NCBI GenBank assembly: GCA_019307165.1
Contig: JAFDKD010000042.1
Coordinates: 1-11,394, forward strand
Length of the DNA stretch: 11,394 nucleotides
Reading direction: 5' to 3'
Source of the DNA: Deltaproteobacteria bacterium
GTDB taxonomy: Bacteria > Desulfobacterota > DSM-4660 > Desulfatiglandales > Desulfatiglandaceae
In this document: piece after piece, positions 6,389 to 11,394 of the stretch
How the letters are laid out: each line of letters opens with the position of its first letter
Position numbering within the stretch: the first letter of the stretch is position 1
Translations under genes and position numbers: made by a program
The notes under the pieces: model-generated
The model's input: only the letters and a program-made list of their open reading frames with translations
Databases searched by the model: none
What the model was told of the DNA's origin: nothing

Positions 6389-6476
6389 TTCTTCCGATCA
6401 ATGCAAGTTCCTATCACTCAAAGTTTCCACAGACTGCTGCTTCGAATCACCGGTGAGCAGCGTTAACCAAAAGGAT

Positions 6477-6482
6477 GGGAGG
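6477..6482 (+). promoter_or_regulatory. Ribosome binding site deciding the start at 6489
   Basis: GGGAGG is followed at once by an ATG at 6483 and, 6 bp on, by the in-frame ATG at 6489. Only the second has usable spacing. Confidence 0.7.
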
Positions 6483-6488
6483 ATGGAA

Positions 6489-7619
6489 ATGACGGACCAG
6501 GAAAAATACCGAAAATTTGTTGAATGGCTGGATAACCCGGTGTGGGAATTTACGGAATCAGAGGCCATGATGCCCATGATCATGTCCTACATTTCACCCG
6601 AAGAAGCGGAATTTATGACGGGCATACCCTTGAACGCCAAGACCATCCCGGAAATCGCGGCTATCAAGAACATGGACCCGGACGAGATTGCACCAAAAAT
6701 CAAGGCGCTTTGTGAAAAGGGCTTGATGTACGAAAGCATGCGTGGTGATTCGGTCCGCTATAAGCTGCTGGATGCTCAACAGATGTTCCTGCGAATGCCC
6801 TATTGGAGCGGTGCGGAGACCGAGGAATTGAAAAATGTGGCGCACTACTCCAACAAGTACTACATGGACGGGTGGTACGACCAGATGGACGCGGTCCATC
6901 AAAAAGGGTTGCGGGCCATCCCGATCCAAAGAACGGTCGAGGACGTGAGGCAGGTCATGCCGTTCGAGAACATCATGCAGGTGGTGGACAACTACGAGTA
7001 CTACACGGTTTCCCATTGCCCGTGCAGGCATAAGCATAAACTGGACCCGGACTACCAGGAAAGTGCTTACCCGTCCGAAACATGCCTGCATTTTGACGAG
7101 TTGGGCCGGCACATCGTCAAGAACGGCCTGGGGCGGGAAATCACGAAAGAGGAGACTTTGGAAATCCTTAAGAAGGCGGCCGATGCCGGCCTGGTACACG
7201 GGGTCAGCAACCAGGAGGAGAAGCCGGACACCATCTGCAATTGCGATCCTATCTATTGCACCATGTTCCGGCCCTATCACCTGCTCGGCCACTCCCAGGC
7301 CATGAACAAGTCCAACTATCAGGTCAAGGTCATCCCGGAAACATGCAAAGCCTGCGGTCTCTGTGTGAAACGCTGTCCTGTTGACGCCATTGAGTTGAAG
7401 GTGTCCAGCCAAGCCACCAGCAAATTCAACAAGGCGGCCTCGGTTGATACGGACATCTGCATCGGCTGCGGGGTCTGCGTGCATAAATGCCCGACCGGCT
7501 CCATCGTGCTTGAACATCGCGAAGAAACCACCAGGCCTCCGAAAACCGGACGTGAGTGGAGTCAACTTTTTGTTGAAGACCGCCTGGCGGCCAAACAAGA
7601 ACAGGCCAGGATCGAGTAG
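6489..7619 (+). CDS. Multi-cluster 4Fe-4S ferredoxin-type protein
   Basis: A 376-residue cytoplasmic iron-sulfur protein (no signal peptide or membrane segment). Residues ~35-95 resemble a small helical, winged-helix-like region. The middle carries SHCPCRHKHK (Cys177, Cys179), Cys199, and ICNCDPIYC (Cys250, Cys252, Cys257), six cysteines outside the ferredoxin motifs that could hold a further cluster. The C-terminal third has two classical 4Fe-4S motifs: Cys286/289/292/296 (CKACGLCVKRCP) and Cys324/327/330/334 (CIGCGVCVHKCP). Similar proteins with this layout occur in anaerobes without a settled function. It lies just after the OYE-type reductase and may be its electron donor or acceptor, but its own promoter means the link is inferred. 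The two canonical clusters are certain; the extra site is a hypothesis. Confidence 0.85.
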   Translation: MTDQEKYRKFVEWLDNPVWEFTESEAMMPMIMSYISPEEAEFMTGIPLNAKTIPEIAAIKNMDPDEIAPKIKALCEKGLMYESMRGDSVRYKLLDAQQMFLRMPYWSGAETEELKNVAHYSNKYYMDGWYDQMDAVHQKGLRAIPIQRTVEDVRQVMPFENIMQVVDNYEYYTVSHCPCRHKHKLDPDYQESAYPSETCLHFDELGRHIVKNGLGREITKEETLEILKKAADAGLVHGVSNQEEKPDTICNCDPIYCTMFRPYHLLGHSQAMNKSNYQVKVIPETCKACGLCVKRCPVDAIELKVSSQATSKFNKAASVDTDICIGCGVCVHKCPTGSIVLEHREETTRPPKTGREWSQLFVEDRLAAKQEQARIE

Positions 7620-7625
7620 GATCGC

Positions 7626-7650
7626 GGGGCGCCCTTTAGCAGGGCGCCCC
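7626..7650. terminator. Strong GC hairpin between convergent transcription units
   Basis: GGGGCGCCCT (7626-7635) and AGGGCGCCCC (7641-7650) form a perfect 10-bp stem with a 5-nt loop, 6 bp after the iron-sulfur gene stop. No T-run follows on either strand, so it may act as a partly Rho-dependent or 3'-end-stabilising structure for both converging transcripts rather than a textbook intrinsic terminator. Confidence 0.6.
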
Positions 7651-7702
7651 TGCAAACTCTCCTAATGAGATTGATGTCCCGGCATAATCGGGGTCTCTCC
7701 CA

Positions 7703-8908
7703 TCAGGCGCGGGCGTTGGTCATATCGCCTAAACGATTTTTCAATTCATCCGGAATTCCGTCGTTCGCCGCATTCAGGATCACTTTCGGTCTACCGCCGA
7801 AAACCCGGTAGGCATGGGTCAATGCCCGGTCGTCCATGAGGGTGTTGATGTCTTTTCTGATCAGCTTTTGTGAAGAGAAAGCCTGCTTCCAGCCGCCCAG
7901 CCATTTCACCACCATGTGGTTGGCCAATGTGACGGCGAATTGGCTCGTGTAGGGATCGCTGAACACCCCTTTTTCCGTTTCGGGAGTGTTTTCCCAGTTA
8001 TCCAGAAGCCAGGCCAGGGAAACCATGTCGTGGGCCACCACGGACGAAGAGGCCATAATCAGGCCGGTTTCCGGCTGCGACACATACCCCTTGTCCGGGC
8101 CAAAGGTGGTGAGAGTTTTGTCGGCAGCCGAAATGACCAGGCGCTGTTTATCCAACAGTGTGCTGACCGCGTTGCCCTCGGCGGTCTTCTCGTGAAAATC
8201 AGCCGCATCGTGGTGATACTCCAGGCGGGTATCGTAGCGCCACCAGCCGACGGCGGCCTTGAGCCCCAGCGTGCTTCCGGCCAGGATGTGTCTGGCGCAT
8301 CGGGGCATGAGGACGATGTGATCCACCTCCTTGAGAATGTTGGGCATCATGATGGGGCCTTTCCAATGGGCGCCATTCACTGGATAGTCTTCATAAAAGG
8401 CATTCCAGCCATCCTCCTCGAAAAAGTGAAGCTCAGCACCGGCACGCTCGACCGCTTGCGCCATGCCGCCTGCCTTCATGAGTTGGCGGGAGCTTCCGGT
8501 CAATTTTTCCGGGGTGAGCTTGACGTGCTCCACACCGCACATATCACCAACGAGCACCCGGCCCGCGCCCCTGTCTTTCAGTAGCTCAACCACGGCCGCT
8601 ACGGCTGTGGGACTCGTGGTGGCCGGATAGGGGTTGCCCGAGTTAAGGGCCGGCTTGATGAAGACCGTGTCGCCCTTGGAAAGCCACGAGAAGTCGTCAG
8701 CTGCCTCGGCCGTCTCCCGCGCCGCCCGTTTTAAGTCGCCCTGGGGAACGTCCCTGGGCACTCCGGCAACAAACACATCCGTGGCCGGTCCAGGCTCCGG
8801 CGAAGGTCCGCTGTCTGCCGTTTGATCCGATCCTCGCGCTCGGGACCCGGGAACCAGGGCCAGGGCAATGGCGCCCGCCATCATTTCCAGAAATTCTCTT
8901 CTCTTCAT
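7703..8908 (-). CDS. Tat-exported DUF362 family protein
   Basis: A 401-residue protein beginning MKRREFLEMMAGAIALALVP, a twin-arginine signal (Arg3-Arg4, then a hydrophobic stretch), so it is probably exported folded to the periplasm. The signal would end near residues 22-26. The rest is a DUF362 domain: SKGDTVFIKPALNSGNPYP (77-95), a nucleotide-fold-like GAGRVLVGDM (114-123) and HILAGSTLGLKAAVGWWR (207-224) are the parts that fit. No ferredoxin motif is present, unlike some DUF362 proteins. Tat export usually implies a cofactor bound in the cytoplasm, but none can be named. It is last in the leftward block, 75 bp after the PAS gene. A diverged fragment of the same family lies at 55-99. The biochemical function of this family is not settled. 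Confidence 0.85.
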   Translation of the reverse strand: MKRREFLEMMAGAIALALVPGSRARGSDQTADSGPSPEPGPATDVFVAGVPRDVPQGDLKRAARETAEAADDFSWLSKGDTVFIKPALNSGNPYPATTSPTAVAAVVELLKDRGAGRVLVGDMCGVEHVKLTPEKLTGSSRQLMKAGGMAQAVERAGAELHFFEEDGWNAFYEDYPVNGAHWKGPIMMPNILKEVDHIVLMPRCARHILAGSTLGLKAAVGWWRYDTRLEYHHDAADFHEKTAEGNAVSTLLDKQRLVISAADKTLTTFGPDKGYVSQPETGLIMASSSVVAHDMVSLAWLLDNWENTPETEKGVFSDPYTSQFAVTLANHMVVKWLGGWKQAFSSQKLIRKDINTLMDDRALTHAYRVFGGRPKVILNAANDGIPDELKNRLGDMTNARA

Positions 8909-8983
8909 AGCCTGCCGTCCTTACCAGCAAAGTTAGGGAGATCCGGATTTAATGTAATTCCTTTTTTGTCAGCTATCTTTTTG

Positions 8984-9382
8984 CTATGTTGCCGACGCCT
9001 CACTATCTTTCTTAAATTGGGCGCCTTCCGATATGTCGTACATCACATGCAGGGTGCCTAAATACGTTCCGTCCTTATCCCTGATGGCAGTGTAGATTTC
9101 CCTATACACCTTTTTGCTGTTCTTGGTCCTGAAAAGGGTTTTAATCGCCTTTTCCCGGCCGGACTTCAACCGATCGATCACGGAGGTTACCTTTGAAGCG
9201 GATTCCGGGCTGTGGCAATCCAGAATTGATGTCCCGAGCCGCTCTTCCACCTTTACGCCGACTCGGCTCCAGGCCTGAGTGTTCATCGCTCTTATAATAT
9301 TGTCTACGTCTACAAAGGTCATCCGAATCGGTGTGGCCTCAAAAAAGGCCTCCAGGGCGTTCAGGTCAAGATCTTTAATCAC
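8984..9382 (-). CDS. Single PAS-domain protein
   Basis: This 132-residue protein consists almost wholly of one PAS domain. FFEATPIRMTFVDVDNIIRA (13-32) is the first strand pair, LGTSILDCHSPESASKV (49-65) the central helix and turn, and YREIYTAIRDKDGTYLGTLH (93-112) the late sheet. The DCHSPES motif resembles the PAS of DUF438-type proteins (NCHPP-S). There is no kinase, cyclase or DNA-binding output domain. The start is GTG at 9382, 7 bp after GAGGAGG. An in-frame TTG at 9424 would add 14 residues but overlaps the preceding gene and lacks a site. It lies 38 bp after the FabH-like gene, so it is probably co-transcribed. Cys56-His57 could bind a ligand or metal, but that is speculation. Confidence 0.82.
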   Translation of the reverse strand: MIKDLDLNALEAFFEATPIRMTFVDVDNIIRAMNTQAWSRVGVKVEERLGTSILDCHSPESASKVTSVIDRLKSGREKAIKTLFRTKNSKKVYREIYTAIRDKDGTYLGTLHVMYDISEGAQFKKDSEASAT

Positions 9383-9389
9383 TTTTTGG

Positions 9390-9396
9390 CCTCCTC
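9390..9396 (-). promoter_or_regulatory. Ribosome binding site for the GTG start at 9382
   Basis: On the minus strand GAGGAGG lies 7 bp before GTG. It is the strongest Shine-Dalgarno match of the leftward block and rules out the longer TTG start. Confidence 0.8.
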
Positions 9397-9420
9397 GGGA
9401 AATGCTTTCACAACAGCCTG

Positions 9421-11001
9421 TCAAGTGCGGGGTCCCACTTTCCCGTTATTCTTTATATGCAATACCGAACTTCGCGTCATACCCGTGCCTACGGAATCGT
9501 ACAGTATGATTTCGGCCGACTTCAGATTCTCCAGGTTTCTGTTGACCTGGTATCCTTGGATGGTGTCCTCCGTCAGCACCCCTCGCTCGAGATCATAGGG
9601 CAGCCTCAACATGCATACCACGGAGCAATTTCCCCGCTCATGAATGTTCGTCACCATTTTATCGGCGATAAATTCGGCTGTTGCCCGCCTTTTTTCCGGG
9701 AGGGTGCCGCTGAAGAGTTTCTCCAGCGTCATGGGGATCATGGCAAAGTTTGCCTGATGTTCAATGAGGAGCTGGACGTCCGTGAAGACAAGATCATTCC
9801 CACCCAACAGTTCAAAAATATGGGCTTTGGCCCCCCGTGTTGCATGCAGAAACACGCCCTTTCCGTCTATCTGCGCAAAGACATCGCCATTGTCGGGTAA
9901 CGCCTGTATGTAGTCGGCAAAGCAGCCGTGCGTTCTCGTGAGCGTGTCGACAACGCCACTTCGCGGCCTGCGAAAAACATGGCCCGCCCCTTTATGGAGC
10001 GTGACCTTAATGCTCAAGTCGGGCGCCAGGTGTACGGAAACAACGGCTTCAAACTTACCCGATTCCACATAGGCCCTGGCAAGCCTTTCAACCAGCAGAC
10101 CCTCCCCGTCGAACGTCATAATATCGAAAGCGAAAGATTTCACGTTTTCGTCATAAAACGCCAGGGCGCGCTTAAACGTGTCGAATGCCCCGTCGGATGC
10201 CGCCTCCGGGTTCATCAACTCGACCAGGTTGTGCTGGACCCTGGCGGCGGTGGCCGGAACTTTGTACTGAAACTTCCCGAGCTGGTTATCGATGATCAGG
10301 CCGTCTATCCTGTTTTGACCGTTTAACTCAAAGATGGTTCCGGCGATGGCCTGGATCAGGTCCTCCTCCGAGGCGCGTGCGTCCTTCGCGATCCTGGAAT
10401 AACGGCCCTGAGGCGTTAGGCCGACCTTCGTCTCCAGGGCCGTGGCAAGCGCGTCGTCACCGAAAATGATATTGGAGGTGTCAAGGGGCTTGAAGGTCTT
10501 GGCGCGATGCACGTTTTCAGCGGCAACGATAACGGATACATCTCCCTCAGTGAGGAACCCCGCCGAGGACAGCATGAAAACAAGCTCGGTCGCGACATTG
10601 AACCCCGGGCACCCGGCATACAGGTCAAAGACAATGGCATCGGGGCTGTGCTCGCGGAGTAATTCAAAAGGGTATCTGATAAGCGGGCCCGGGTCGTATT
10701 TATCGTCCCCCACATTGGTGGCGCCGATGACCAGCCTGATTTTTGAGGCGTCGATATCGGATGTTTCCAGAAGGTCCCGAATGGCCGCTACGCCGATTCT
10801 TTCGCCCTGGGGCGCGGCTATTCGGGTCTTCACGCCGATTCGATCTTCAATGGCTTTGTTGTCAACGGGCTTGCCCCCTTTGAAAAACATGCCCTTGTTT
10901 TCAAAAATGGCATTGCTTACCGAAGTCCCGCCATTCCAAGCGCCATAAGCAAGATGTTCCAGGATGGAATCCGGATTGTTGACCAGGCGTTCTTTTTTCA
11001 C
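9421..11001 (-). CDS. FabH-like 3-oxoacyl-ACP/CoA synthase with a long insertion
   Basis: A 526-residue condensing enzyme of the thiolase superfamily, FabH/KAS III branch. The Cys-His-Asn triad is recognisable: Cys131 in DLYAGCPGF, His415 in IEHQANFAM, and Asn458 in ERGNCSVV. A C-terminal YDSVGTGMTRSSVL (501-514) matches the closing glycine-rich strand. KAS III proteins are usually ~320 residues with about 130 residues between Cys and His; here there are 284, so roughly 150 extra residues sit around 200-375. Expected chemistry is decarboxylative or non-decarboxylative Claisen condensation of an acyl thioester. The start is GTG; AAGGAGGG lies 12 bp upstream, a slightly long gap, and no better in-frame start is seen. 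It heads the FabH-PAS-DUF362 unit behind a clear promoter, next to a crotonase gene. A biosynthetic (alkylketone-like, OleA-type) or catabolic role are both possible. Confidence 0.82.
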   Translation of the reverse strand: MKKERLVNNPDSILEHLAYGAWNGGTSVSNAIFENKGMFFKGGKPVDNKAIEDRIGVKTRIAAPQGERIGVAAIRDLLETSDIDASKIRLVIGATNVGDDKYDPGPLIRYPFELLREHSPDAIVFDLYAGCPGFNVATELVFMLSSAGFLTEGDVSVIVAAENVHRAKTFKPLDTSNIIFGDDALATALETKVGLTPQGRYSRIAKDARASEEDLIQAIAGTIFELNGQNRIDGLIIDNQLGKFQYKVPATAARVQHNLVELMNPEAASDGAFDTFKRALAFYDENVKSFAFDIMTFDGEGLLVERLARAYVESGKFEAVVSVHLAPDLSIKVTLHKGAGHVFRRPRSGVVDTLTRTHGCFADYIQALPDNGDVFAQIDGKGVFLHATRGAKAHIFELLGGNDLVFTDVQLLIEHQANFAMIPMTLEKLFSGTLPEKRRATAEFIADKMVTNIHERGNCSVVCMLRLPYDLERGVLTEDTIQGYQVNRNLENLKSAEIILYDSVGTGMTRSSVLHIKNNGKVGPRT

Positions 11002-11280
11002 TTGAGAATAAATCCCTCCTTTTAAACGGGCTCTCCTAAATCGAGACGAGAGTCAACAAGGATTTCGCGTTCCCAATACAGCCATTGATTGTCATGCCGT
11101 ATCAATCCGAATTATAATGAAACGGAAGGCAGGACTCAAGTTTTTACGGAAAAAACGAAAGGGGGAGGAGAGTTCTCTCAGCGTCCTTCGTGGTATCAGA
11201 GGTTACGATTAATGATCTGGGTGCCAGAGCTTTTTCCGTCCTTTCTGGATGGAAACAAATTAATCAGGGAAGATCAGCTG
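11002..11280. other. Intergenic region between crotonase and FabH-like genes
   Basis: These 279 bp carry the promoter of the FabH-like gene and a hairpin-like pair at 11233-11255 (TTTCCGTCC / GGATGGAAA, one wobble) with no T-run. Nothing else is recognised; no gene on either strand is supported. Confidence 0.6.
11111..11139 (-). promoter_or_regulatory. Strong sigma70-type promoter for the FabH-like gene
   Basis: On the minus strand TTGAGT (11134-11139) and a perfect TATAAT (11111-11116) are separated by exactly 17 bp. Transcription would start near 11104, giving a leader of about 100 nt before the GTG at 11001. It is the best promoter match in the window. Confidence 0.75.
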
Positions 11281-11394
11281 CTAGCGCCCCTTGAAATGCG
11301 GGTCCCGCTTTTCAAAAAATGCCTGAACCCCTTCCTTGAAATCCTCGGTTGCCTGAGCCAGCATAACCTGATCCGAGTCCATGTGCATGACGGC
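11281..11394 (-). CDS. Enoyl-CoA hydratase/isomerase (crotonase), C-terminus only
   Basis: The last 37 residues of a gene that continues past the window's right edge. The ending EDFKEGVQAFFEKRDPHFKG is the standard C-terminal tail of crotonase-family proteins (EGv-AFleKR-P-F-G), which hydrate or isomerise enoyl-CoA thioesters. The catalytic Glu residues lie in the missing part, so the exact reaction cannot be told. It is upstream of the FabH-like gene on the same strand, but the promoter at 11111-11139 suggests at least partly independent expression. Confidence 0.85.
   Translation of the reverse strand, partial: AVMHMDSDQVMLAQATEDFKEGVQAFFEKRDPHFKGR

Noticed and set aside
6594..7655. 353-codon minus-strand frame opposite the iron-sulfur protein
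   Set aside because: It lies opposite a gene with two ferredoxin motifs; its His/Val/Leu-rich, repeat-like composition is typical of antisense readings.
7916..8584. 222-codon plus-strand frame opposite the DUF362 gene
   Set aside because: It is antisense to a gene with a clear Tat signal and family motifs and has no domain of its own.
11233..11255. Hairpin as terminator of the crotonase gene
   Set aside because: The arms pair with one mismatch in the relevant transcript and no T-run follows, so it was not called as a terminator.

Overview
The window looks like a catabolic or accessory block from an anaerobic bacterium, most likely a Desulfobacterota (deltaproteobacterial, sulfate-reducer-like) genome. 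That assignment is inferred from the gene mix: MaoC-type hydratases, an NDP-forming acyl-CoA synthetase alpha chain, a short Old-Yellow-Enzyme flavoprotein with a 4Fe-4S cysteine motif, a multi-cluster ferredoxin-like protein, a Tat-exported DUF362 protein, a FabH-like condensing enzyme and a crotonase. No rRNA, tRNA, CRISPR array or intact mobile element is visible.

Left end (1-440): no intact gene. It holds debris: a short antisense fragment resembling the DUF362 gene found intact at 7703-8908, a perfect 23-bp-arm hairpin, and the 3' end of a MaoC hydratase gene whose closest relative here is the intact copy at 1113-1550. Next (513-2996) come two tandem two-gene units. Each encodes a ~185-residue MaoC-like subunit whose catalytic His position is replaced, followed by a ~145-residue MaoC subunit that keeps the Asp/His pair. 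They look like two diverged heteromeric enoyl-CoA hydratases, with the 345-440 fragment as the remains of a third. A terminator-like hairpin at 3047-3072 separates them from the convergent acyl-CoA synthetase alpha gene (3155-4564, minus).

Middle (4565-7650): a 319-bp divergent intergenic region carrying a 12-bp palindrome leads to a 56-residue HTH protein. An OYE-family oxidoreductase follows, then, behind its own sigma70-type promoter, a 376-residue iron-sulfur protein with two ferredoxin motifs and six further cysteines. A strong 10-bp hairpin (7626-7650) ends this rightward block and faces the end of the leftward block.

Right (7703-11394, all minus): the C-terminus of a crotonase, then a clear sigma70-type promoter driving an unusually long FabH-like enzyme, a PAS-only protein and the DUF362 protein.

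Taken together, the genes could supply CoA activation/thioester cleavage, double-bond reduction, hydration and C-C bond formation or cleavage on CoA thioesters, with a dedicated electron carrier. The substrate cannot be read from the sequence. Start sites were set mainly from Shine-Dalgarno spacing and, for the hydratases, from alignment of the paralogs with each other.
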